NCBI GenBank assembly: GCA_011365055.1
Contig: RDOG01000002.1
Location: forward strand, 124,001 to 188,000
Reading direction: 5' to 3'
DNA length: 64,000 nucleotides
Origin: Promethearchaeota archaeon
Lineage (GTDB): Archaea > Asgardarchaeota > Lokiarchaeia > Helarchaeales > RDOG01
Made by a program: the position numbers and the translations under genes. This document shows, piece by piece, positions 9,282 to 19,600 of the stretch (position 1 is the first letter of the stretch; each line of letters starts with the position of its first letter). The notes beneath the pieces are model-generated. The model ran no database searches and had not been told where the DNA came from. It worked only from the letters and a program-made list of their open reading frames with translations.

Positions 9282-10205
9282 ATGGATCCGGAAGAAAAGA
9301 AGAAAGAAAAGGATAAAGTTCTTGAAATTATTGATAAATATGATAAAAAGAATAAAATCCAACTAGAATTATCAAATGAAAATGCGGAATTGAAAGATAA
9401 AATTAGAATTTTATCCAATGAAGTCTTTAATTTAGAAAAAGAATTAAAAAGAAAAGATTTAATTATTGAGAAAAAGGATGAAATTATTGATAGGAATTCA
9501 AGAAAAATTACTGAATTAACAAATTCGATTTTTGCGTTAGAGAGGGAAAATCAGGCACTTCAAAAGCGAGAAGCAGCTTTGCTTGTTGACTTACAATCAT
9601 TTATGAAAGATGTTGGAGATAAAACGGATATTAATAAACTACAGAAAGAAAAATTAAAAGTTTTAACAACTGAAGGAAAAGCTGAAGAAAAAGAATCGAT
9701 ATTTAAAATTAAATTAGTTATGCTTGGCGAATATGCAGTAGGAAAAACAGCTTTGATTCAAAAATTTGCTAAAAATCAGTTTAATCCTCGTTATAGCCCT
9801 ACAATTGGAGCTGAAATTACAAAAATGAGGTTAAGATATAAAAATGACGTTGTAGAATTGACAATCTGGGATGTTGCAGGTCAGATAGCGTTTAAAAACA
9901 TGGCTGATAAGTTTATTCAAGGGGCAAATGCAGTACTCTACATGTTTGATACAACAAGAGTTGATACGTTAAATTTAATAAAAGAATGGAGCCAACAAGC
10001 TAAAAAAGTTTTAAAAAAGAAAGTTCCAAGCATTTTAATTTGTAATAAAATTGATTTAAATGAAGAAAGAAAAGTTTCGAGGGAGTTAGCTATTAAAATA
10101 GCTCAAGAAATTGAATCTGAATTAATTGAAACATCAGTTAAAGATAATAAAAACATTAAAGAAGCACTAATTCTAGTAATTTCAAAATATATGGAAACTC
10201 AATAA
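9282..10205 (+). CDS. Coiled-coil/Ras-like GTPase fusion
   Basis: A 307-residue fusion. Residues 1-125 are highly charged and form a long predicted coiled coil (ELSNENAELKDKIRILSNEV and following heptads). Residues 140-305 are a Ras/Rab-like GTPase: P-loop GEYAVGKTA (149-157), switch I Thr near 174 (SPTIGAE), switch II WDVAGQ (196-201), NKID (255-258) and TSVK (284-287). The catalytic Gln is kept, but the usual following Glu is Ile (GQI), and the G5 Ala is Val. The coiled coil probably dimerises the protein or binds an effector, somewhat as golgins or ROCO-like scaffolds do; this is inference. It stands alone, with AT-rich spacer both sides. Confidence 0.85.
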   Translation: MDPEEKKKEKDKVLEIIDKYDKKNKIQLELSNENAELKDKIRILSNEVFNLEKELKRKDLIIEKKDEIIDRNSRKITELTNSIFALERENQALQKREAALLVDLQSFMKDVGDKTDINKLQKEKLKVLTTEGKAEEKESIFKIKLVMLGEYAVGKTALIQKFAKNQFNPRYSPTIGAEITKMRLRYKNDVVELTIWDVAGQIAFKNMADKFIQGANAVLYMFDTTRVDTLNLIKEWSQQAKKVLKKKVPSILICNKIDLNEERKVSRELAIKIAQEIESELIETSVKDNKNIKEALILVISKYMETQ

Positions 10206-10351
10206 ATTCTTTTTTTAATTACTATTTATAAAATTTATAAAAAATGATTAATTATTCATAAATATTAAAGCGAATTCAATAAAATATTTTACAACATATA
10301 TATATTTGTTGGAATATTCTTTATCTTTAAAAAGAGTTATGGGTATTCTAA

Positions 10352-10858
10352 ATGGAAAAGGTATTAGAAAAAGTCTTAGAGAAATTTATCACAAAATTCG
10401 TCCGAGCAACTCAAGTTTCAGAAGTTATTATTATCGATGCAGCAAATCGCATTTTATATAATTCTTTTACAAGGTATGAAGGTTCACACTTTGAATTACA
10501 AAATTATATTACTAATTTAATTAAGAAAGATCAAGAATTTTGTAAATCTATGAAAAAGAAACAACAAATAGAGGACATAATTCTTAATTATAAATCAGAA
10601 GAACTGCGCGTTCATATTACTGATAATAAAACGATTTTAATTTTACATAATCTTGATAAGGACGTTGATTTAAAGACTATGACTGATGAATTGCTTGATT
10701 TATCTCAAAAGATAGATGGCATAGTTTTAAGTCAAGAAGTCTTTTTAGGAAAAGAGATAATAGATTTAGATTCAGATATTGAAAAATTAGAAGAATATGA
10801 AAAGGTTTTAATGCCACCAACTTTAGATATCAAGAAATTATTCAAGTTTATACGTTAA
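10352..10858 (+). CDS. Roadblock/LC7-like protein (tentative)
   Basis: A 168-residue protein. Residues 1-100 have the pattern of a roadblock/LC7 or longin-type fold: an N-terminal amphipathic helix (KVLEKVLEKFITKFVRATQ), the strand-turn-strand VSEVIIIDAANRILYNSF, a second helix (NYITNLIKKD) and later strands (LRVHITDNKTILILHNL). The C-terminal 60 residues are helical and acidic, then basic. Roadblock and longin proteins act as GTPase partners, such as MglB with MglA or Ragulator with Rag GTPases. It lies just upstream of a longin-like/Arf-like GTPase gene in the same direction, which supports such a role. The fold assignment is by eye only. Confidence 0.5.
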   Translation: MEKVLEKVLEKFITKFVRATQVSEVIIIDAANRILYNSFTRYEGSHFELQNYITNLIKKDQEFCKSMKKKQQIEDIILNYKSEELRVHITDNKTILILHNLDKDVDLKTMTDELLDLSQKIDGIVLSQEVFLGKEIIDLDSDIEKLEEYEKVLMPPTLDIKKLFKFIR

Positions 10859-10918
10859 TTTATTAGGATTTAGAATAAACAAACATGCTTAGGTTAAATT
10901 AAAAGGTTTAAAAAGAAA

Positions 10919-12574
10919 ATGTTAAGAGAGATATATATCATAAGAGAGTCCAAAGTTTTATATTGGATTTCATATGGTTCAGCACTCTCTTGGGAATCAC
11001 TTTCTCCTATGCTGAATTCATATATGGAATTAGTGAATTCCAGCGTTGAAGATAAAATGTATCAATCAACAATAGTGAATTTCAAAGTATCTTATATTTT
11101 TGAAAAAAAATATAGAGTATTATTTCTTTTCATATCAGACATTACAGATGATGATAAACTTATTGAAATACAATTAAAACGCGCAAGATCAGAATTTGTT
11201 GAATTATTTGGGGATGAGATAATTTCAGCAGAATCCCCTGATTTATTTAAATCCTTTACACCCATTTCTGATTTGATTCATAGAGAATTACGCCCTAAAA
11301 TAGCTCTATGTGGATTTAGTGGTGTTGGAAAAACTACAACTACGAAATTAATTAAAGCAGATGAAATACCAACAGAGCACATCCCCACAATGACAGGAGA
11401 AATATCTACAATAAAAATAGGGAAATTACATTTTTATTTGTGGGATTTTGCTGGACAAGAACAATTTTCATTTTTATGGCCTAAATTTATCAAGGGATCT
11501 GATGCAGTCATCTTAATTACCGATTCCACTTTAAATAATATTGATAAATCAAAATTTTTTATAAATTTGGTAAAAAAAGAGGTTCCTACGGCGAGATTTG
11601 CAGTTGTGGCTAATAAACAAGATTTACCCAACGCATTGTCAACATCTGAAATTGCTAAAATGCTTGGTGTTGAACGTGCGTACGGAATGGTAGCAGTTGA
11701 TCCAAAAAATAGAGCTAAAATGATATCAGTCATTGCAGATGTTCTGAAAATTTCTCAACAAGTCTCACCTCTTATAAAGCCGTTAATAGATCGAGATAAA
11801 ATTATTGAGGAGGCGCAAATTGCACTAGAAGCAGGAAATATTAAAAAAGCTGCTGATAATTTTGAATCAATCGCAAAATATTCTATGGACTTAGGCGAAG
11901 ATAAAATGGCGCAAGAATTCTTTGAGCGAGCAAGAACAATACGAAATGCAATAGTAGATAGTCGGGAAGATAAGTTTGATACTGATTCAAATATTTTTAA
12001 AGAGGAAATCCCGCTGAAGTCGGAAATAAAAACCGAGGGAAATAAAATTTCTGAAGATGTTACAGAAAAAGAAGTTATTTCAGAACCAGTAACTAAATCA
12101 TATGTTTCTGAAGAAAAAATCGAACAGACAACTAATTCTAAAAATATTGAAGAATTTTCTGATGCTAAAATTACTTTAAAAGAGAAAATTGTTGGTGAAA
12201 CCATTGAGAATTCAACCATACCACAAATAAATGAAATTATAGAACCACAATCTAGTACAGAAATTTCAGAGGATAGCAGCTTGTCTTCATCTGAGTCATT
12301 ATCAACCATAAAAGATCAAAAACCATCATCTCAAGTTATAGATAAAGTCGAGAATGTTGAATTATCAGAAAAGGAACAAGTAGAAATAGAAATTAATGAA
12401 TTATTTGTTACACTTAAAAATATTGAAAAACAATCAGAAGAGTTAGATGCAGATCTCAAGCTCAATAACATATCTGAAAAAAGTTTTAAGGAGAAAAAGA
12501 TAGAATTATTAGAAAAAGAATCCTCGATTAGAAAAAAGATAACTGAGTTAAAGATTAAATTAATACAATTTTAG
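10919..12574 (+). CDS. Longin-like/Arf-like GTPase with helical repeats and coiled-coil tail
   Basis: A 551-residue multidomain protein. Residues 1-110 resemble a longin/adaptin-small-chain-like domain (LREIYIIRESKVLYWISYG, then a helix, strands and helix). Residues 126-280 form an Arf-like GTPase: P-loop GFSGVGKTT (132-140), switch II WDFAGQEQF (175-183) and the Arf-type NKQD (232-235). No clear SAK motif is seen, only AVDPKNR. Residues 293-345 form a TPR-like helical repeat (ALEAGNIKKAADNFESIA). A Ser/Glu-rich linker (346-490) follows, then a C-terminal coiled coil (495-551). The gene precedes a stand-alone longin-like gene by 14 bases. A close paralogue lies at 26060. Confidence 0.8.
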   Translation: MLREIYIIRESKVLYWISYGSALSWESLSPMLNSYMELVNSSVEDKMYQSTIVNFKVSYIFEKKYRVLFLFISDITDDDKLIEIQLKRARSEFVELFGDEIISAESPDLFKSFTPISDLIHRELRPKIALCGFSGVGKTTTTKLIKADEIPTEHIPTMTGEISTIKIGKLHFYLWDFAGQEQFSFLWPKFIKGSDAVILITDSTLNNIDKSKFFINLVKKEVPTARFAVVANKQDLPNALSTSEIAKMLGVERAYGMVAVDPKNRAKMISVIADVLKISQQVSPLIKPLIDRDKIIEEAQIALEAGNIKKAADNFESIAKYSMDLGEDKMAQEFFERARTIRNAIVDSREDKFDTDSNIFKEEIPLKSEIKTEGNKISEDVTEKEVISEPVTKSYVSEEKIEQTTNSKNIEEFSDAKITLKEKIVGETIENSTIPQINEIIEPQSSTEISEDSSLSSSESLSTIKDQKPSSQVIDKVENVELSEKEQVEIEINELFVTLKNIEKQSEELDADLKLNNISEKSFKEKKIELLEKESSIRKKITELKIKLIQF

Positions 12575-12588
12575 GACTAGTGAAATCA

Positions 12589-12969
12589 ATGCCCAAAGGA
12601 ATCATAATTATTAAATGGGATAACGAAATCGGTGCTGTATTAATTGCGCAGTATCCAAAAGAATTAAAATTACCAAGTAAAGTATTTACAAACATATATG
12701 CAAATCATAGAATTGAAAATACTGATCCAAATTTTGCAACAATGACTTTAAAAGATTCAAAAATTACGAGTTTCTTTTCTGGAATGGGTCAAAATGTTAT
12801 CGTTATACCCAATCATGTCATTGCATTGGTTCTTAGAAGAGACGAGAATCCAATAAAATTCAAGGATGTGTTGAAAAAGAGTTCTGCAGAGATCCTGCAG
12901 AATATTAAAAATGATAAATATAAGAAATTATTACCAAAATTATACGATGATATGTTACAGAATACCTAA
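12589..12969 (+). CDS. Stand-alone longin-like domain protein
   Basis: A 126-residue single-domain protein. It aligns well with the N-terminal domain of the protein at 20484-21608: both start MP-K/R-G followed by a hydrophobic strand and Asp, share P-K/A-x-L, an IY-x2-H segment, ITSFFSG versus ASYFTG, a DE-N/D-P motif, and ND-K/R-Y-x2-L-x-P near the end. The order (strands, helix, strands, long helix) fits a longin or roadblock-type fold, so a role as GTPase partner is likely. GTG at 12580 is in frame, but the ATG at 12589 matches the paralogue's start. It sits 14 bases after the longin/Arf-like GTPase gene, so co-transcription is likely. Confidence 0.65.
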   Translation: MPKGIIIIKWDNEIGAVLIAQYPKELKLPSKVFTNIYANHRIENTDPNFATMTLKDSKITSFFSGMGQNVIVIPNHVIALVLRRDENPIKFKDVLKKSSAEILQNIKNDKYKKLLPKLYDDMLQNT

Positions 12970-12976
12970 ATTAACG

Positions 12977-13008
12977 AATTAAAAAATGAAAAATTTTCTT
13001 TTTTAATT
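12977..13008. terminator. Possible bidirectional terminator palindrome
   Basis: The arms AATTAAAAAA (12977-12986) and TTTTTTAATT (12999-13008) are inverted repeats around a further GAAAA/TTTTC pair, between two convergent genes. T-runs occur on both strands, as expected for archaeal transcription termination. A weak call from base pattern only. Confidence 0.3.
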
Positions 13009-13551
13009 AATTTGCATGAAAGTTGGTAGATGTTCATTAAAAAACTTAAAGAATTTGGTTGCTACTTGTTCTTCATCGAATATCACGCCAATAGAGAATT
13101 TTTTAGTTATTTCATTTTTATTTAAATTCGTTGTAAGAACGATAACTTGCTTTCGATCAATAATAATAAAAGTTGAATTTATATCAGGATTATTTACAAT
13201 TTCTAATGTATTTGTAGAAATTAAGAAATCATATCCCTTTATATTGTCAGAATTAAAGATCAAATGCCGATCCAAGGTAATTAATAGCAAGTTTTGTTGT
13301 AATTCTTTCCATTTTTTTATAATTATATGAGCAAAATCTTGATCAAAGGAGGGTGTAATAATTAATAATTCTTTTTTTGCAGATTCAATGAGTTCTAACA
13401 GTTTATTATGTAAATCAAATTGATTTGGTAGATTTACCAAATGCTGAACAGTTGATCGAGTTAAAAGATTTACTATTTTGTCTTCTAATTCTTGCTTCTC
13501 TTTTCTGAGTAAGAAAACCTTTTCTTGAAGATTTTTCACTAAATTATCCAT
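13003..13551 (-). CDS. Coiled-coil protein with PLD/TrmB-like domain
   Basis: A 182-residue protein. Residues 1-35 form a coiled coil (KNLQEKVFLLRKEKQELEDK). Residues 40-175 resemble the phospholipase D-like half-domain seen at the C terminus of TrmB regulators (LLELIESAKKELLIITPSF, then LLLITL, then STFIIIDRKQVIVLTTN). The HxK catalytic motif of active phospholipase D enzymes is absent, so it is probably a ligand- or protein-binding version. There is no DNA-binding helix-turn-helix. A GAGGA ribosome site precedes the ATG. It is convergent with the longin-like gene and downstream of nothing in its own direction within 140 bases. Confidence 0.55.
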   Translation of the reverse strand: MDNLVKNLQEKVFLLRKEKQELEDKIVNLLTRSTVQHLVNLPNQFDLHNKLLELIESAKKELLIITPSFDQDFAHIIIKKWKELQQNLLLITLDRHLIFNSDNIKGYDFLISTNTLEIVNNPDINSTFIIIDRKQVIVLTTNLNKNEITKKFSIGVIFDEEQVATKFFKFFNEHLPTFMQIN

Positions 13552-13692
13552 TTTGATTCCTCAGTATCCTTTTATCTTCCATTATTAATTAAATTTGTTT
13601 AAAATCATTATTTACATAATAAAATTTATTTTCAATTTGATGATAAGAAAAATCATAATTATATAAATAAAAGAAAAAAAAAGAAAAGAAAA

Positions 13693-16600
13693 TTATTTTT
13701 TCGCTAGTTTTATCAATCTTTGTGCGGTATCTGGCGGTACACCCATTTCACCCAATAATTGGATACCTTCTGCTTCTGAAAGCGTTATTAATTTTGCTTT
13801 TAATGTTTCTGCTTCATATGCAGTCACTCGAATTTTCTTGATAGAACTTAGTAAATCCATAAAATCGTCTTCAGCTACCTTCTTCTTCCCTTTGATTGGG
13901 GGTGTTAAATCTAAAACATCCCAACTCTCTTTGAATGTATTTTCAAAAATCTCAGCTTTTGTTTTTAAAACGGGATATTCAAGTTTCTTGTTCTTGTCGA
14001 TACCTTTTATTGTCTCGTCGATTTTCTTTATTTCATACGGAATTCTTGCGCGTTTGACTACCACATAACCAGAAACTGCTGCAACTGCAATAATTGCAGT
14101 TATCACAATAGCCCAAAAGATCGGTTCTGGTATTAGACCAAAGAATTTATAATAATCAACATTTACAGTTATCGTTCCAGTGGCACTTGTGCAATTTGGT
14201 CTTGTAATGGTATAAGTAATTGTATATGGTTGAACGCTATATGCTCTTGCAGTATTATCTATGGTAAATCGATATAATCCATCACCCAAGTTTTCGAAGG
14301 TTCCAGTTCCGCCTGCCCATTCATATGAAATGGTCGCATCAGTAATTGGATTACCCCAAACATCAGTTAAATTCGTTATAAAGCTTCCTGTACTACCTTG
14401 ATCTACATTTATTAACAGAGCATTGAATGCAATACTGATAGGAATTAATTTAATCTCTAAGAAAATAACAGATTTTTTGAGTTCATAGTTATTTTTAAAG
14501 AGTGTTACCCAAATAGTATATGTTCCGTTTGCTCTATTAGCAGTATTAAAGTCCAGGCTGTAAAGTCCATTTCCTAAAGCTATTAAGTTACCAGAATCAT
14601 GTAATTGTCCACCCAAATATGCTTTCCAGTTAAACGTGATTAAGCTATCTAATCCTATTTTATTAACGCTATCATTAAATTGAAAATAGAATATCTGGCT
14701 GGTTGTGACGTATATTGAAGTCGAGTTTGCAAGGTCAGATGAACTTCCATTTAAAGTTGTGGGAATTTCAAAGATTTGTAGTTGAATTATTTGGGAATCG
14801 GATGTATAGTTTTGTTTACTTGAGGAAATTATTAGATTATGAGATCCTTGGTTAAGACCAATTGTACTGAAAGTCAAGTTGTAATTACCATCAATTATTA
14901 GCCCGCTTGATACTAAAATTGAGCCATTTATTGACGGAGTTCCGGATATGTAATAATAGAGGTTCCAATCTGAAATCGCTTTGGAATTATATTGATAACT
15001 GATGTTCAATGATGCATTAAATGCATAAAACGTAGAAATATAGCTTGGATAAACTAATTTAGCGGTTAAATTTGCTATTATCAATTCAAAACTACAAGTC
15101 GCAATTTTATAACCTTCTTTACTAGCAGTTATTGTTACTATATAAGTCCCACCTGCCAAATAATCGCTTGCATTGAAAATTAATCTAGTCTGTCCAGTTG
15201 TTCCAGTTGAACTCAGTTCAATAGCTGAATATAGAATCGTCGTTGTACCCTTGATTCTAATTTTTGCAGTTGAACTATCTGGATCTCTCGCTCCTAGAGA
15301 GGGAACATTATAAAGGGTTGTTATGTCAACAAATTGATTATATGGAACAGTCCATGGGTCAACGAAATTGGTTGGTGCAACAATAGTTAATTCTGTTTCA
15401 GGGATAGGACCAAGACCAGTACAATTTAGAATGACAGAACGACTATTCGTTAAATCAAATCTTCGTTCTGTAATTATTGAATTATTATTGCCAGAAAGTG
15501 TTGTTACATTAACAACCAATAAATCAACGGATAACATATAACTATCATTGCTTTGAAGGATTAATTTTACCGTGACTTTATTGTTATTCATTTCATCAAA
15601 GTGCCTATAATCGAACTCTTGAGATGTGTTATAATATGTTTCCTTGGAATTCAAGTTGATTATATCAGGACTCCAATCACCAGCTTCGTAATCAAAAACT
15701 TGCAATATTCCAGTTCCATTTAAGGAAGAGTTCAAGAAACCTTCATAAATTAGATCAAATGAACTAATAACATAAGAATAGTTAAGTTCAAATTCTAATT
15801 CGATTTCAGTAGCATTAGTTCCAGATTCAGAAGAAATATTCCAGTATGAATCGTCCGATACATTTATATTTTTTGTAGATTCTTCGGTTCCAATTAAAAC
15901 ATTAGCATAAGTAAATTTATTTTGTCCTGCAAATATCTCTTGCATCTCTTCATATTTTATATTTTGTCCAAAGGCATAAATTCTCAGGGAATAATTATCA
16001 AATGATTTCCAAATGAATGATACTTCACCATTATTATCAGTAGTCAAATTCACAATAGCAACTTCATCTGTATAATTCCGGATTTCAATGATAGCATTTT
16101 CCAAGTAATCTTCATCCAATATCTGATCCAATGATGTTCGTTCACTTTCATATACTGCTTTTATATCGAAGGTGACGAGATCTAGGGAGATAGGGGAAGG
16201 AGTTAAAGTTGAGTTAGCATTTATTATTACTTCTCTTGAAATACTTAATTCTGGAACATCAGGTACGCTATAAGTCACGTTTACTAAATAATTACCTTCA
16301 AAAATTCTAGTTAATCCAGTAGTTTTGCCATTCGCACCGACAATTTCAGAATAGTTATATTCTTCTTTTTGATTAGTAGCGTTTAATCGGGTTGCGTTAA
16401 TCACCGTAACATTAGCACCCTCGATTGGATAACCATCTTTATTCACGATTGTTAATTCTAAGTCAAACCATTGTTCTTCATTTGTTGTACCAACAAGAAC
16501 TAAAGGATTAGTTGCAATGTTATGCGCAGCTTGAACGTATGGCAATGTTACATTTGGCATTACTATTTCCCATATTTCAAATTCGATCTTATCAGACGAT

Positions 16601-19600
16601 CCAGAAAGTGTAAGAGGAGTACTAGGTACTAATTTAATTTCTGATAATCCAGAAGAAAGTTCATCTTGTGATATCAATTGTGCGTTACTTATTTTAGAAG
16701 ATTTACTGAGCACGTATATTCCGAGAGATGTATTTACCGAGTTTGAGATTAAATTATAGTCTTGAATTGCTACAGAGCTAGAGGCGGTTTGAGATAAAGT
16801 AACTGAAACGGAAGAAGCACCATCAACAATTTGTCTCATTTGAGGAATATTTAATTTATTATTTAATGGGAAATCTAACCTCGTATTCAATAAAGCGGGC
16901 TTAATAGTCCGAGCTGAATCAGAATATTGTTGACGGCTAAGTTTCCAAAAAGGCCATGTATTATAGAAAGTAAAGTTATCAGTTGTATGAAAACCATCTG
17001 AGGTCGTCCATTCAACGCTATATCTTATAAATACGGGGCCACTATCGAGTAATGTTATGGTCTCAATTTGAGGATTTTTCTTTAAGGGCATCCAGACAGT
17101 ACTTTCAGATGATGCACCTCCTGAAAGTCGATAATATATGGGTTTTGTAGAATTAATTTGAAATCCTCGTCGCGCAGTTTGTATTTGGACTTGAATGACT
17201 TCACCCTCGTCAAGTATAAATTCACGATCGTATCCATAACGTTCTAGCATAATGGAAGTCATATTTTTATAGCTCGAAATGGCTGATGTTTGGTTTTTAT
17301 ATATATGCAATTGTGGTTGATCCGTGAAAGTAGTTGCCAAAATGATTATGTTGGAAGAGTCAATTTGAGCTGTCTTGACAGTTCTGACCCAGCCTTCATT
17401 CGTTTGATTCCACCATAAATTAGTTCCGTCTGCGGAATTGAGAATCGTGACGTTGCCTTCTCGGATATCTCTATTAGTATCAGGACTCTGGGAATATAGA
17501 AGATTTGCAGTTCCAACAATGACCTCTTTTACGCCATCTTGATTCAAATCATCAATTTCAATATCCATTACCCAATCAGTGATATTTGAACCTGTATCCC
17601 AAAGATAAGCACCATTCAGACCATTAAATGCTATAACTGTAGCATTAACATCGATTATTTGATATCGATCCATGCCAACAATTAAATCCTTAATATTATC
17701 TCCAGTAATATCACTTGTTTCAATTATATATGGTCTATGTTTGTCATATTCATAATTTCCAGACACATCGGTCTGAAAATCAATAGTATAATTCAATGCA
17801 CCAATAGTTCGCGTGGTAGATTCATAGAAATAAACATCAATAAAAGAATTGACATTTTCGGTTCCTTTTCCAACGATTATTTCTGGAGTTCCATCACCAT
17901 CAAGATCGGAAATCTCAAGACATCTAAAATCATATGTGATTGCTTGTCTCGAATTATATACAGATGATTGCGATATCACAACATATGACCAACCAGCTTG
18001 ATTATAAAACGTGTTCCAATAAGAACTATAAAGAAGCTTTGAAGTATTATATGTATAGATATAATTATCACTGCAAGCTAGTACTATCGCTTCGTAATAC
18101 CCATCGCTATTTTGATCAATTAGTTCTAAACCTTCACCGTATCCTTGAGCAACATATTGATACATTAAATATGCGCCATTAGTAGAGTTAAATGCTATTA
18201 ACCTTCTAGAACTATAACCGACACCCAGTACATCATCAAGACCATCATTATTAATATCTCCAACTGCATAATTAGTGGGACCATAATAATAAAAGTCTCT
18301 ATTCCACAAACGTTCTCCAGTTTTCCCATCAATTGCTTGCATGGCTTGCGTTGATAGTGCAGTAGTTCCAACACTGATCAACACGTCAAGATATTCATCA
18401 CCAGTTAGATTTGCAAATTTAAATTCCGATTTATATTTAAAGTCATCCCAACTTGTTCGACCCATACCATATAATTGATTTGCCCACACGTCAAGTGGTT
18501 GATTCCACATTGGAGTATTATCAGTTAAATTATAGAGCATTATTTCTAAACTTCCGACAATTGCTTCATCAACACCATCTTGATTGATATCAACGACTTC
18601 AACAATAGACGTTCTATGATCAATTGGTTCGGTTTTATCTTCACTACTTTTTAGTGTAACAGAAGTATCGTCTTCTAATCCAACAAGTGTTACAGTCTGT
18701 TCTGCTCTTGTTCCAGTAATAAATGTTCGATCAGTTGATTCCATTGCTAGAATGTCATTCGCAGGAGAAGTGCTCACATACACTTTAATGGGTTTAGTAG
18801 CTGTAATATTTGCCCAGTTATTTTTATAAAAATCTGGTGCAATACCCCATCTATCATAAATATCGCTACCTGCAACGGGATCATAATTATAAGCCCCAGT
18901 AGTTCTATTACGATCAGGAGGCCAATCATAAAATTCAATCGTATCACCAGCCATTAAATCATAGACTGTCTTTTGATCATATTCAGTTGATGTTAAATAT
19001 CGTCTATCATTATAGTTATCAAAATTGGTTCTATAACCTGTAATTTCATTAGAGATGATATAAGGTCTCAATTTTTCACCGTTAACTGAAAGGTTAGAGA
19101 AATGTATTTGTGTGTTATCTTCAGTAGCTACTACAAAAAATCGGTATAAAATTGGAAAATGAAAAGTCATCTCATCTTTGCCCATAATTTCAGTTTGATA
19201 GTCGTTTGCACAATAGCCACCTACGACAGTAACTGATGAATTTGCTTGTATCCGAATGATATCATTATCGAAAATGTTGGGTTTTAATTCGTCATCTCCA
19301 CTAGGATCTCCAACAGGATAAAAACTATTATATTGATCAGTCGTATAAATCAAGGAATTCATAGATGTATTCCAACCCAAATAATAACCGTTTGGTGCAT
19401 TTGGATCTCCCAATATAATGGTTTTTGAATCATCTGAATCACCATCACCAGTGGAAAAATCAGTGATTACTACTTCTGTGGGTTCATAGGCAGTAATGTA
19501 AAGATCTCTGGCCACCCATAAAAGTAAATCAGTCCCATACGCTGAATAAAGTGCATCATCAGAATAAGCATCGAGACCAGAATAGTAATTATTTACAATT

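Noticed and set aside
11755..12309. Antisense open frame of 184 codons
   Set aside because: It lies opposite the Ser/Glu-rich linker of the longin/Arf-like GTPase, whose biased codons give long antisense frames; no ribosome site or domain.
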